A stretch of DNA of 64,000 nucleotides from Roseibium sp. TrichSKD4 (lineage in GTDB: Bacteria > Pseudomonadota > Alphaproteobacteria > Rhizobiales > Stappiaceae), in NCBI RefSeq assembly GCF_000148725.1, contig NZ_GL476311.1:255501-319500 (forward strand). The letters are read 5' to 3'. The notes beneath the pieces were generated by a model that was not told where the DNA came from, did not search any database, and saw only the letters and a list, made by a program, of their open reading frames with translations. Every line of letters begins with the position of its first letter. Position 1 is the first letter of the stretch. Position numbers and translations under genes: made by a program. Shown here piece after piece: positions 35,847 through 43,942 of the stretch.

Positions 35847-36136
35847 ATACAGCCTTGGCCTTTGAGCCTGCAGGCGGAGTGGCTGCCCCGCTGTCACAGC
35901 CGGAACAGTTCCGTCTGGTAAAGACCAGCAAGCAAGGTGTCCGTTATTACTTCATGGGCAAAAGAGACCCTGTTGAGGCTCAAAGTGGAGACTGTGTTTT
36001 GGTCGCTCAGACCAGACCGTTTGCCGGTGACGCTTGCGTATTCTTGAATGAAGCCGAAGCTCGCACTGCGATGCGGGCTTTAAATTCCAGCCGGATCAGC
36101 GATGCGTTTTGGGAGATGGAGCCGGTTCATGACTGA
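35843..36136 (+). CDS. Hypothetical early phage protein
   Basis: 97 aa from the ATG at 35843 (ATGA overlap with the upstream gene). Not recognised. It contains aromatic-rich segments (RYYFMGKRDPVE, DAFWEMEP) and overlaps the next gene by 8 bp. One copy of the phage palindrome CGGAACAGTTCCG lies inside its coding sequence at 35901-35913. Confidence 0.6.
   Translation: MNTALAFEPAGGVAAPLSQPEQFRLVKTSKQGVRYYFMGKRDPVEAQSGDCVLVAQTRPFAGDACVFLNEAEARTAMRALNSSRISDAFWEMEPVHD
35901..35913. repeat. Palindrome CGGAACAGTTCCG, copy 1
   Basis: Perfect palindrome inside an early gene. Other copies are at 36491-36505 and 40551-40563 (last base degenerate), 42066-42078 (central T), 46358-46372 and 55011-55023. 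Confidence 0.6.
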
Positions 36137-36377
36137 CATCCTTCCCAATGACATCGACATGGCCCTGTCTTTTGTCGAGAGCGAAGTCGAAGCTCTGCGG
36201 GAACTTGGCTTTGATGACTATGACGCGGCGAATGCGATCAATGAGTTTCGCCGGATTGAAGTTCTGCTGATGAAGCTTCGGCGGCTGACCGCAGATACCC
36301 CAGATTTGGCGGACCGTGCGGTCAGAGCCGGACGGCCTTACGTCGAGGCTCAACCAAGCGACCTGTCCCTACCGTAA
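36129..36377 (+). CDS. Hypothetical early phage protein
   Basis: 82 aa from the ATG at 36129, overlapping the previous gene by 8 bp. Mostly helical and acidic at the N-terminus (NDIDMALSFVESEVEALREL). Not recognised. It is followed by a 143-bp structured leader before the next gene. Confidence 0.6.
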   Translation: MTDILPNDIDMALSFVESEVEALRELGFDDYDAANAINEFRRIEVLLMKLRRLTADTPDLADRAVRAGRPYVEAQPSDLSLP

Positions 36378-36388
36378 TTTACAGAACC

Positions 36389-36505
36389 AGCCCCGCGCTT
36401 TCCTGCTGCGTGGGGTGACAGGTCGCGGGGCTGTGCGGGGGCAGCCCTGCGACCGAGCTAACCAGACCAATCCCTATTCCAGTCAACCTGCCGGAACAGT
36501 TCCGG
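36389..36505 (+). promoter_or_regulatory. Structured leader with mutually exclusive hairpins
   Basis: Segment 1 CAGCCCCGCG (36389-36398) is perfectly complementary to segment 2 CGCGGGGCTG (36424-36433). Segment 2 also pairs with segment 3 (36442-36454, CAGCCCTGCGACC) as a 13-bp stem with one G-U. The palindrome CCGGAACAGTTCCGG (36491-36505) follows, ending 6 nt before the Shine-Dalgarno sequence. An attenuator-like or antiterminator-like arrangement. Confidence 0.5.
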
Positions 36506-36520
36506 CGGAAAGGAGAACTT

Positions 36521-37012
36521 ATGTCTGAATTGAACAAGGCCTTTGCCCTTATCAGCAAACAAATCGATGCAGCCAAAACCTTTGAAGATGATGAAGCTGT
36601 CCGGGAATGGCGCGGTGTAATTGATCTGTTGGGGGAGTTGCAGCTCCACCGCGACGTTGCAGCGGGCAAGCGCCGCCCTGTCATCCCGTCAGATGATGCT
36701 TCTCCGCGCAATTGGGACATTCTGGATTTCGAGAGCGCCAGACGTTGCATCAAGGAACTGATTGAGCTGACCAGTGGTGAGGGCGCGGACTGGATCGAAA
36801 GCAAGTTGGAAGATCTGGTCAATATCGAAAACTGCCTCGCCTATCTGGAGGATCTGGCTGCCCTGATTGTTTCAATGGAAAGTCAGGCAAGCCTCACGGC
36901 CTTCGGCGTTCATGCCATGTCAAAGAGGCTTTACGAGAAGGTGGATACCAGGCTCGATCAGCTCTCAAAACAGATAGCAGACCAACGTGAACTCGGGAGA
37001 CTGGAAGCCTGA
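36521..37012 (+). CDS. Hypothetical early phage protein (helical)
   Basis: 163 aa with a good ribosome site (AAGGAG, 6 nt spacer). Predicted largely alpha-helical, acidic, with probable coiled-coil at the C-terminus (KRLYEKVDTRLDQLSKQIAD). No family recognised. It is the first gene after the structured leader, so its expression may be the target of that regulation. Confidence 0.7.
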   Translation: MSELNKAFALISKQIDAAKTFEDDEAVREWRGVIDLLGELQLHRDVAAGKRRPVIPSDDASPRNWDILDFESARRCIKELIELTSGEGADWIESKLEDLVNIENCLAYLEDLAALIVSMESQASLTAFGVHAMSKRLYEKVDTRLDQLSKQIADQRELGRLEA

Positions 37013-37013
37013 G

Positions 37014-37472
37014 ATGGCCAAGGCGCGGCGCGACACACTCACGGGCGACCTGTTGAGCTGGGAACCTCCCAAGGTGGAGGCCCGGTATGAGGAGACCCGC
37101 GTTCGCGCCGCAACCCTTCGCGGCAAGGTTTGCCGCGTTGTTACTGAGGCCATGGACAAGGACGGGCGCAGCCGGGACGAGATCGCAGGGGAACTGTCTG
37201 CCTATCTCCGCGAACCGATCAGCGCCGATACGACCTACCAGTGGACCTCGGAGGCCAATGAGAACCGCAACATACCGGGCTATGCGCTGATTGGTTTGGC
37301 CGAAATTCTGAACGCGCCGGAGATCCTGAACGAGCTTCTGGCAAATAGTGGATTTGTCGTTGTTGACCGCAAGTACATCCCCCTGATCGAGCGGGAGATT
37401 GCGATTGAGCAACGTGAGCGAATGGACCGGTTCATAGCTGCCAGCGATGCCGAATGGAAAACGCGCAAATGA
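37014..37472 (+). CDS. Hypothetical DNA-binding-like protein upstream of the transposase
   Basis: 152 aa from the ATG at 37014, just after the previous stop. The middle region (VVTEAMDKDGRSRDEIAGEL...ALIGLAEILNAPEIL) looks like a divergent HTH, and the N-terminus is basic. Such a gene is common immediately before the transposase in Rhodobacter-type Mu-like phages, by recollection. Its stop overlaps the original transposase start (ATGA). Confidence 0.65.
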   Translation: MAKARRDTLTGDLLSWEPPKVEARYEETRVRAATLRGKVCRVVTEAMDKDGRSRDEIAGELSAYLREPISADTTYQWTSEANENRNIPGYALIGLAEILNAPEILNELLANSGFVVVDRKYIPLIEREIAIEQRERMDRFIAASDAEWKTRK

Positions 37473-37669
37473 AGCCGGGACCAAAGCAGGAAGATCAAGC
37501 GATGAATGCCATGGGAACACAGCCAAAACCGGACACGAGTGTTGCCTTTGTCTCAAAGGCCAGGGCATTGCAGGAGTGGTATTCGGCAGCGGAATTGGCG
37601 GCGTTGGAACTGCCAGAGCTGCCCGGAACCACTCGCGGTGTTCATGATTATTCGCAGAGATCATTTTAG
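37469..37669 (+). pseudogene. N-terminal fragment of transposase A, ended by in-frame TAG
   Basis: Codons 1-66 of the Mu-type transposase, in the same frame as the main open frame that follows. The sequence EWYSAAELAALELPELPGTT and, beyond the stop, HARKRQGRGGGWEYHIDLLP match the Mu transposase N-terminal DNA-binding domain. Codon 67 is TAG (37667-37669) at a position where the family usually has Trp (TGG). The 117 nt between the TAG and the next TTG start (37787) stay in frame and protein-like. Confidence 0.8.
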
Positions 37670-37786
37670 CAGTCTACCCCCCACGCCCGTAAACGTCAGG
37701 GGCGCGGCGGTGGTTGGGAGTATCACATCGACCTCCTGCCGGAAGCTGCCCGCAAGGAGCTGATCAGCCGCGCGAAACTGCAGGAG

Positions 37787-39760
37787 TTGTCTGCACAATC
37801 CGCCCTTGTGCAGAAACAGGCGGAAAAACCGTTAGCAACCGATGGCGAAAAGACAACCCCTAACGCTCGTCAATCCGCCATGATGCAGGCACGGCTCGCC
37901 ATTTTGAGCGAAATCGAACGACGCGTCATCGTTCATGAGCTTTCCCGCCGTCAGGCCTGCCTTCAGCTGATCTCTGATCTGAGCCTTTACGGCAAAGGGC
38001 TTGCCACGAGCGATGCAGGGCACATGCATGAGGCGGATTACTCGGCTCTGGCCCAGATGGCCGCAACCGCCGTTGACCGGCCCAAAATGGGAATGTCGCT
38101 GCGAACCCTCTATAACTGGTTTGAGGCCCGAGAGCAGCGCGGGGCGCAGAACCTTGCCCCGAAACTGAAAAAGAAGAAAACACCGGTCAACGAACTGCCC
38201 TGGTTCGCCGGTTTTCTGAAGTTCTATGCCCGTCCTTCCAAACCAACCATTACGGATGCGCTGGAGAATTACCGGGCGAGCCTGTCCAATCCGGATGACG
38301 CGCCAAACTACAAGCAGGTTCGCACAGCAATAGCCAAGCTTGGGGCTGTCGAGCGGCACAAAGGCCGGGAGGGTGCCTTGACCCTCAAGGCCCGCCTTGC
38401 CTATGTCAGCCGTTGCACGGACGATCTTATGCCGGGATCCGTTTACACGGCGGACGGCAAGACGTTCGAGGCGGAAATCGCACATTTGTTGACCGGGCAT
38501 CCCTTCCGCCCGGAACTGACCCCGGTTCTGGATGTTGCGACCCGCAAATGTGTCGGGTTTTCAGTTTCCCTGAAGGAAAACTGCATCGCCGTTGCCGACG
38601 CTCTTCGGGTTGCTGCCTGCGAGAGCGGTATTCCGGCGATTTTCTATGTCGATAACGGGCCGGGTTACAAGAACAAGACCCATGATGCCGATGTAACTGG
38701 CATGATGGGGCGGCTTGGCATCACGAAGATGCACTCAATTGCCTATAACTCTCAGGCGCGGGGCATCATCGAACGGTTCCACCGGAGCGTCTGGACGCCA
38801 CTTGCCAAGTCGCTGCCGACCTATATCGGTGAAGACATGGATCGCGAAGCCCGCAAGCGGTCCTATCAGAAAACGCGCAAGGAAATTGCCGAGTTCGGCT
38901 CCAGTTCATCCCTGATGGAATGGGATGATTTCGTGCATCTCTGCAAAGAGGCTGTCGAGCGCTACAACAACCAGCCGCATTCCGGTTTGCCGAAGTTTCG
39001 GGATCCCGAGAGCGGGCGCAAGCGTCATATGTCGCCCAACGAATGCTGGCAAAGCCATGTTGCGCAAGGCTTTGAACCTGTCACGGTGACGCCAGATGAA
39101 GCCGATGAACTATTCCGCCCGCATGTAATCCGTACGGTCCAGCGTTGTCTGATCAACTGGAACACCAACACCTACTTCCATATGGGGCTGGAGCAATACA
39201 ACGGCATCAAGGTCGCGGTCGGTGTTGATGTCAAGGACGGCTCACGGGTCTGGGTCCGCGAGATCGACAAGTTCGACGGCAATGAACTGCCGGGCCGGTT
39301 GATCTGTGTTGCCGAATTTGCCGGTAACGAAACCCGTTATGTTCCGAAATCTTATGAAGATGCCGCCATTGAAAACCGCGCCAAGGCTCAGCTGCGCCTG
39401 ATCGGCAAGAAGGTCGAGCGGGTTGAAGACCAGCTTCGGGGCAGCCGGTTGCTGGAAGCCACCAGCGAGCCGGTCATCGATGTTCTGGCCAAGCCGGTTA
39501 TCGAGCCGGAGGTCCTTGAGCTTGAAGCCACCCCGGTCGCCGTACCGCAAAAGCCAAAACGGCGGGTGTTCGGGACAGATGTCGAGCTGGCTGCCTTTGC
39601 TCTGGAGCAGCCTGACCAACTTACCGAGAACCAGAAGAAGATCCTGCGAGGGTGTTTGGCCCGCAAGACGGATCTGGATCTCTTCCGCTTGTCAAACATC
39701 GACGTGGACGCGCTGAGAGACACTCTTCGTTCGGACATTAGCACCCACAAGAACCAGTAG
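37787..39760 (+). CDS. Mu-like transposase A (DDE integrase core), N-terminally interrupted
   Basis: 657 aa from the first possible restart (TTG at 37787); intact, the protein would be 763 aa from 37469. The DDE catalytic residues are all visible: Asp223 (VYTADGKTF), Asp289 (FYVDNGPGYKN) and Glu329 (GIIERFHRSVW). The C-terminal beta-barrel and a domain for contact with the B protein follow. The first DNA-binding domain (enhancer/operator contact in Mu) is cut off by the TAG, so replicative transposition may be impaired unless the codon is suppressed or restart works. Confidence 0.9.
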   Translation: MSAQSALVQKQAEKPLATDGEKTTPNARQSAMMQARLAILSEIERRVIVHELSRRQACLQLISDLSLYGKGLATSDAGHMHEADYSALAQMAATAVDRPKMGMSLRTLYNWFEAREQRGAQNLAPKLKKKKTPVNELPWFAGFLKFYARPSKPTITDALENYRASLSNPDDAPNYKQVRTAIAKLGAVERHKGREGALTLKARLAYVSRCTDDLMPGSVYTADGKTFEAEIAHLLTGHPFRPELTPVLDVATRKCVGFSVSLKENCIAVADALRVAACESGIPAIFYVDNGPGYKNKTHDADVTGMMGRLGITKMHSIAYNSQARGIIERFHRSVWTPLAKSLPTYIGEDMDREARKRSYQKTRKEIAEFGSSSSLMEWDDFVHLCKEAVERYNNQPHSGLPKFRDPESGRKRHMSPNECWQSHVAQGFEPVTVTPDEADELFRPHVIRTVQRCLINWNTNTYFHMGLEQYNGIKVAVGVDVKDGSRVWVREIDKFDGNELPGRLICVAEFAGNETRYVPKSYEDAAIENRAKAQLRLIGKKVERVEDQLRGSRLLEATSEPVIDVLAKPVIEPEVLELEATPVAVPQKPKRRVFGTDVELAAFALEQPDQLTENQKKILRGCLARKTDLDLFRLSNIDVDALRDTLRSDISTHKNQ

Positions 39761-39775
39761 AAGGAATTTTTGCAG

Positions 39776-40543
39776 ATGCGGAATGTTTTTGTCGAGACCA
39801 GCAACGTCACGCGGTTCTTGTCCGCACTGACGGCCTTACAACAGCGGGGAGCCGAAGAAGCCTGCCTTGTTGTTGTCGATGGTCTTCCAGGGTTGGGCAA
39901 GACCACGACCTTGAAGAACTGGGTCTCGCAGACGGGTAGCGTTTATCTGCGGGCAAAGAAGGAATGGACGCCAAGCTGGTTCATGAACGAGTTGCTTGGG
40001 GTGTTGAAGGTCCATCCCCCTCATGCGTTTCAAAAGAAATATGCCAAGGCGCTGGAGGAACTCGGTCAGCGTCAGCTTTCTGCCCAATATGACCGGCGCA
40101 CATTTGGTTTGGTTATTGATGAGGCAGACCATGTGTCATCAAAGTCGGCCATTCTTGAGACCATTCGGGACATTTCCGACATTATCGAACTGCCCACCAT
40201 TCTGGTCGGCATGGGGCGGGTGAATGATAATCTCAACCGGTTTCCGCAGGTTGCCAGCCGCGTCTCGCAAAAGGTTCGTTTTGACAAGGCGACCCTTGAT
40301 GATGTGAAGGCCCTTGTGGGGGCTCGCTGCGAGGTGCCGGTTGCCGATGATCTTCTGAACTTTGTCCTGAAGGCCTCGGACGGCTTTAACCGGGAGATCC
40401 TTGAAGCCATCGCCAATATCGAGCGCTTTGGTCTACGCAACGAACCGGAAGACGGGGGACTGACCTGCCATGACATGGCTGGGCAAGTTCTTCTTAAAAG
40501 CCGTGTCTCCGGCAATCCCATCCATGTTCCGGAGATGGTGTGA
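39776..40543 (+). CDS. Mu B-like AAA ATPase (target DNA activator)
   Basis: 255 aa from the ATG at 39776; a TTG at 39770 sits closer to AAGGA. AAA+ features are Walker A GLPGLGKTT and Walker B LVIDEAD. MuB-type proteins bind DNA with ATP, deliver target DNA to the transposase and provide target immunity. Placement directly behind the transposase supports this. The stop overlaps the next ATG (TGATG). Confidence 0.92.
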   Translation: MRNVFVETSNVTRFLSALTALQQRGAEEACLVVVDGLPGLGKTTTLKNWVSQTGSVYLRAKKEWTPSWFMNELLGVLKVHPPHAFQKKYAKALEELGQRQLSAQYDRRTFGLVIDEADHVSSKSAILETIRDISDIIELPTILVGMGRVNDNLNRFPQVASRVSQKVRFDKATLDDVKALVGARCEVPVADDLLNFVLKASDGFNREILEAIANIERFGLRNEPEDGGLTCHDMAGQVLLKSRVSGNPIHVPEMV

Positions 40544-41133
40544 TGCAGCCCGGAACAGTTCCAACCACCTTGTTGAACGCGCTTGCCGATGGCTCTTGCC
40601 GGACGATGGATGAGCTGGACGGCTGCGTTGATCTGACACGCCGCCAAATCTCCGATGGGGCCGGTAGCCTCATTATGCGCGGACTTCTGGAAAGGGTTGA
40701 AGTCGGATGTTACCGGTTGACGCCGAATGGTCAGCAAGCAGCTATGGAAGGCCGGATTATCAGTTCAGGCCCATATCGCCCGGATCGGGGCAGGTGCCGG
40801 GCTGCCCAGCCAAATACACTGCGCCAGCGCGCATGGAATGCCATGCGAATGAGCGGAGCCTTCACCATTGGTGACCTTGTGATGGCCGCAGCCTGCGGGG
40901 TGGAGAAGGATCCGGAAGGCAACCTGCGCCGATACCTGAAGGCACTCGTCAATGCAGGATACCTCGTTGAACTTCCTGTTCGTGCCGCCAGCAGCAAGCT
41001 GACATCCAACGGGTTCAAACGGTTTCGGCTGGTCCGGGACACCGGTCCTGTTGCCCCTGTGTGGAGGCACCGGAGTAAGGGCTTGTTCGACCACAATTTG
41101 GGAGATAGCGGGGAGATTGTTCTGTGTCCGTGA
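40543..41133 (+). CDS. Winged-helix DNA-binding protein, early region
   Basis: 196-aa protein with two helix-turn-helix-like segments: residues about 8-65 (MDELDGCVDLTRRQISDGAG, MRGLLERVEVGCYRLT) and about 88-150 (MSGAFTIGDLVMAA...RRYLKALVNAGYLVEL). Function unknown; it may tune early transcription or replication. A palindrome copy (CGGAACAGTTCCA) overlaps codons 3-7. Confidence 0.75.
   Translation: MQPGTVPTTLLNALADGSCRTMDELDGCVDLTRRQISDGAGSLIMRGLLERVEVGCYRLTPNGQQAAMEGRIISSGPYRPDRGRCRAAQPNTLRQRAWNAMRMSGAFTIGDLVMAAACGVEKDPEGNLRRYLKALVNAGYLVELPVRAASSKLTSNGFKRFRLVRDTGPVAPVWRHRSKGLFDHNLGDSGEIVLCP
40551..40563. repeat. Palindrome CGGAACAGTTCCA, copy 3
   Basis: Matches the phage palindrome except for the last base, and lies at the very start of the winged-helix gene. 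Confidence 0.5.
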
Positions 41134-41471
41134 ATATTCATCAGATGTTGGTCGAGCAGGTCAACGTGCTCGGTACAAAGCAGGCGGTTGCCGACAAAAT
41201 GGGCGTGAGCCGGGCTGCGGTCAGCCTCTACCTTTCCGGGCGGTACGGGACAATTGGCGGGCGAAATGATCACTTTGAAGCCAAGGCGCTGGCGGCGTTT
41301 TCTGATCGTGTGAATTGTCCCCATCTGGGCTTTGACATCGAAAAGGAAGCTTGTGCTGAACACGCAAGTGCGGCCCAGCCCATGTCGGATGCAGGAGCCT
41401 TGAGGCTCTGGATTGCCTGCCGGGCCTGCCCGTTAAACCCTCATGCAAAATCAAAGGGAGAAGCGTCATGA
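41124..41471 (+). CDS. HTH protein with Cys-rich C-terminus
   Basis: 115 aa from a GTG start overlapping the previous gene by 10 bp. An XRE-like HTH covers about residues 15-45 (GTKQAVADKMGVSRAAVSLY). The C-terminal half has Cys residues in a spaced pattern (CPHLGFD...C...CRACPLNP), which could bind zinc. Probable early phage regulator, role unknown. Confidence 0.72.
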   Translation: MSVNIHQMLVEQVNVLGTKQAVADKMGVSRAAVSLYLSGRYGTIGGRNDHFEAKALAAFSDRVNCPHLGFDIEKEACAEHASAAQPMSDAGALRLWIACRACPLNPHAKSKGEAS

Positions 41472-41782
41472 CCCGCGTTGAAATCGGGCCACGGGAAGTC
41501 AGCGGCATGGTGCAGACCCTTCATGACCGCTTTGCCGAGATGGCGGAGCAGCCCTGCACAGAGAACGATGTCGAGCTGTTCCTGAAACAGTTGCGCGGCC
41601 TGAAGTCCTTCGTGGAGACGCTGGAGGATATTTCCGAAACCCGCCGCCAGCACCTTGAGAACCTCAAACCACGTCTGGTCGATGTGCCGAAGCTGACAGT
41701 CGAGGCATTGTGCGACCCCAAGGTCTACCAGTTTCCGGTAGTCGCTGCTTCGCCACCCCTAGAGACCAAGAACAAAGAGTGA
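41468..41782 (+). CDS. Hypothetical phage protein
   Basis: 104 aa with an ATGA overlap at the start. Helical and acidic, with one long amphipathic helix (ENDVELFLKQLRGLKSFVET). Not recognised; conserved-looking member of the early operon. Confidence 0.65.
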   Translation: MTRVEIGPREVSGMVQTLHDRFAEMAEQPCTENDVELFLKQLRGLKSFVETLEDISETRRQHLENLKPRLVDVPKLTVEALCDPKVYQFPVVAASPPLETKNKE

Positions 41783-41788
41783 ATCGAG

Positions 41789-42214
41789 ATGATTTGCACA
41801 CTCACATATCAGCAGGCGGCACTTGCTATCGGCTATCGGGCACTTGGTGAAAGCCCGACCTATATTGCCGCTCAGCTTAAGAGAGACGAGGCGGAGATCC
41901 GCAAGCTGCTCAACGGTGTTGCTGCCAGCTTTGAGCCGATGCTTTTTGCCGAGGATCTTCTTTATTGCAAGGAACCACGCCTGCCGATTGCGCGGCCCCG
42001 GATATCGGCCAAGCCGAAACCGGCAGCAGCGTCTCCTCCAGCACCACAGCGCAGGCCAACCCGTGCGGAACTGTTCCGTAAGTGGAAGCCGGTGCCGGTT
42101 GTATCTTTGTCACGTCCTCAAGCCGATGTGACAGCCGAGTTGATGGGCGATCCACCGCCTGGTCGATCCGCCGCCAGCCGATCCGCCCATGACCAATCCA
42201 TCCCATACTATTGA
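41789..42214 (+). CDS. Hypothetical phage protein with Pro/Ala-rich linker
   Basis: 141 aa. The first 45 residues resemble a short HTH (AIGYRALGESPTYIAAQLKR). A basic, Pro/Ala-rich segment follows. The phage palindrome variant CGGAACTGTTCCG (42066-42078) lies in the 3' half. Function unknown. Confidence 0.6.
   Translation: MICTLTYQQAALAIGYRALGESPTYIAAQLKRDEAEIRKLLNGVAASFEPMLFAEDLLYCKEPRLPIARPRISAKPKPAAASPPAPQRRPTRAELFRKWKPVPVVSLSRPQADVTAELMGDPPPGRSAASRSAHDQSIPYY
42066..42078. repeat. Palindrome CGGAACTGTTCCG, copy 4
   Basis: Same arms as the other copies with T instead of A at the centre. It is within a coding sequence, 149 bp before the DUF3164 gene. Confidence 0.55.
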
Positions 42215-42226
42215 AGGACAATTCAG

Positions 42227-42847
42227 ATGACACAAGAATTTACAATACCGGAAGGCATGAAACTCAATGCAAGTGGCAGCTACGTGCCGATCAGCAACAT
42301 CAAGGCCAAGGATCTTCTTCAGGACGAAATGGTTCAGGAGCTGCATGATGAAATGCAGCAGGTTCTCAAGGTAATCGAGCAGTTCCATGCAAAGTGTGAG
42401 AGCAGGCTTGATGGCATGCGGGAACTTTTGGACCAGGAACATGGTGTGCGGGTCGGTGGACCGGGCGGAAACGTGTCGTTTCGGACTTTTGATGGTGAAT
42501 TATCGGTTGGCATCCGCGTCAATGAACGGCAGGAGTTCGGACCTGAACTGGAGCAGGCCAAGAAGCTGATTGATGAATGCCTGCTGAAGTGGGCAGATGG
42601 TTCCAATCCTCACCTTGTAACGGTCGTCAATCAGGTTTTTGCGGTCAACAAGGCCGGAAAGCTGGATATGGACCGGATCCGGGGTCTGAAAAACTACGAG
42701 ATCGAAGACGAAACATGGCAGCGCGCCATGGCTGCCATTGAGGATGCTGTTCGATCAGTCGGCTCCAAGCGCAACATCCGCTTTATGCGCCGGGATCCGG
42801 TTTCCAAAAAGCCGGTCGGCATCTCCCTTGATTTTTCCAGAATGTAG
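42227..42847 (+). CDS. DUF3164 family phage protein
   Basis: 206 aa matching DUF3164, a family frequent in early regions of Mu-like phages. Conserved segments are AKDLLQDEMVQELHDEMQ, TFDGELSVGIRVNE, LVTVVNQVFAVNKAGKLDM and the C-terminal RRDPVSKKPVGISLDFS. Function unknown; possibly involved in DNA transactions. Own ribosome site (AAGGA) 12 bp after the previous stop. Confidence 0.88.
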   Translation: MTQEFTIPEGMKLNASGSYVPISNIKAKDLLQDEMVQELHDEMQQVLKVIEQFHAKCESRLDGMRELLDQEHGVRVGGPGGNVSFRTFDGELSVGIRVNERQEFGPELEQAKKLIDECLLKWADGSNPHLVTVVNQVFAVNKAGKLDMDRIRGLKNYEIEDETWQRAMAAIEDAVRSVGSKRNIRFMRRDPVSKKPVGISLDFSRM

Positions 42848-42859
42848 GGAGGTTAGTCA

Positions 42860-43282
42860 ATGACCGCAAAGTCCGCTCGCCATTCCCAAATCGCCCGGAT
42901 CCACATCGCCAAGAAGGCGCTTGGGCTGGATGACGACAGCTATTCTGCCATTCTTGCTCGTGTCACGGGCAAAGCGTCATCGGGTGACATGACCGAGCGC
43001 GAGCGGCTGGCCGTCATTGAGGAGATGAAGCGTCTGGGCTGGAAGGAACCAGTCAATCAAGGCCGGTTCCGCCAGTCTTCCAACAAACCCTATGTGCGCA
43101 AGATGTTTGCCATCGCAAAGTCGCTGGAGACATCCGGCTATTGGCGGCAGCCCTACAAACAGGCGCTTCGATCCCTCGTGAAGAAATTGACGGACCGGGA
43201 CGATCCGGAGTGGCTTTCCTATCAGGAGGCCGCACCTGTAATCGAAGCCTTGAAGCAGATGGAACGGAGGGCCGCGCAATGA
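42860..43282 (+). CDS. GemA-like regulatory protein (DUF1018)
   Basis: 140 aa of the GemA/Mu gp16 family: QIARIHIAKKALGLDDDSYS, GDMTERERLAVIEEMKRLGW, and the C-terminal LVKKLTDRDDPEWL. In Mu, GemA modifies host gene expression and DNA topology; a comparable role is inferred. ATGA overlap with the next gene. Confidence 0.9.
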   Translation: MTAKSARHSQIARIHIAKKALGLDDDSYSAILARVTGKASSGDMTERERLAVIEEMKRLGWKEPVNQGRFRQSSNKPYVRKMFAIAKSLETSGYWRQPYKQALRSLVKKLTDRDDPEWLSYQEAAPVIEALKQMERRAAQ

Positions 43283-43530
43283 CCAAGGCTCCTGTTGCCG
43301 TCACCGATCATGCCGTTGTCCGGTTTCTGGAACGTGTCATGGGCATGGACCTGTCGCCGGTGCGCGAGCTGATCCGCCATGAAGCGGAAATTGGTGTGCG
43401 CTACAGCGCAAGCGGCGTTCGGCTTCAGGGGATCCGCTACATCTTGCAGGACGGGTCTGTCGTCACCGTTGTCTGCCGCAAACCCAAATCCCAGGAAGAG
43501 CTGGACAGGAGGATGGAAGATGTCCGGTAG
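43279..43530 (+). CDS. Small hypothetical phage protein
   Basis: 83 aa from the ATG at 43279, overlapping gemA by 4 bp and the Mor-like gene by 11 bp. The sequence (VTDHAVVRFLERVMGMDLSP, then LQDGSVVTVVCRK) resembles the DUF4258/RelE-like small fold, but no catalytic set is evident. Function unknown. Confidence 0.65.
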   Translation: MTKAPVAVTDHAVVRFLERVMGMDLSPVRELIRHEAEIGVRYSASGVRLQGIRYILQDGSVVTVVCRKPKSQEELDRRMEDVR

Positions 43531-43942
43531 TTCCCTGTTCCATACGGAAGACATGGCCGACATTGCCGCGATCTGCGGTGATGATGTTGCCCTTGAGCTT
43601 CTGGAAAAGCTGCCCGGTGTTGAGGTGAAGATCCCGACACAATGGACAGAAGACAACCCCTTGTCGCGCCTATCGCGCGAAACCGCTGAAACGCTGATTG
43701 CGACGTTTCCGGGCGACAAGTTCTACATCCCGACCAAGAAGGGCCGCGCCAGCATTGCCACCGCCAAGCGCATGAAGAAGGAAGGCTTCAAGAACTGCGA
43801 TATCGCCTTCGAACTCCATGTGTCGGAACGCTATGTCCGCGATCTGGTTCGTGAAGGTCGTGGTGGGCGTAGAGCGCGGGCACGTGTGGTCGATGACCGG
43901 CAGATTGATCTGGAAGATTTACTGAACAGGAGCGAAGGCTAA
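43520..43942 (+). CDS. Mor-like transcription activator
   Basis: 140 aa from the ATG at 43520 (the frame is open further upstream inside the preceding gene). It matches the Mor/C activator family: IAAICGDDVALELLEKLPGV, then FYIPTKKG, and a C-terminal HTH (KEGFKNCDIAFELHVSERYV). In Mu, Mor turns on the middle promoter and C the late promoters; here a single recognisable member may control the late operons, including those behind the two palindrome modules. Confidence 0.88.
   Translation: MSGSSLFHTEDMADIAAICGDDVALELLEKLPGVEVKIPTQWTEDNPLSRLSRETAETLIATFPGDKFYIPTKKGRASIATAKRMKKEGFKNCDIAFELHVSERYVRDLVREGRGGRRARARVVDDRQIDLEDLLNRSEG

Noticed and set aside
36987-37664. 256-codon minus-strand frame at 36894-37664 and similar long antisense frames
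   Set aside because: Shadows of the plus-strand early genes and of the transposase N-terminus; codon pattern fits the plus strand.
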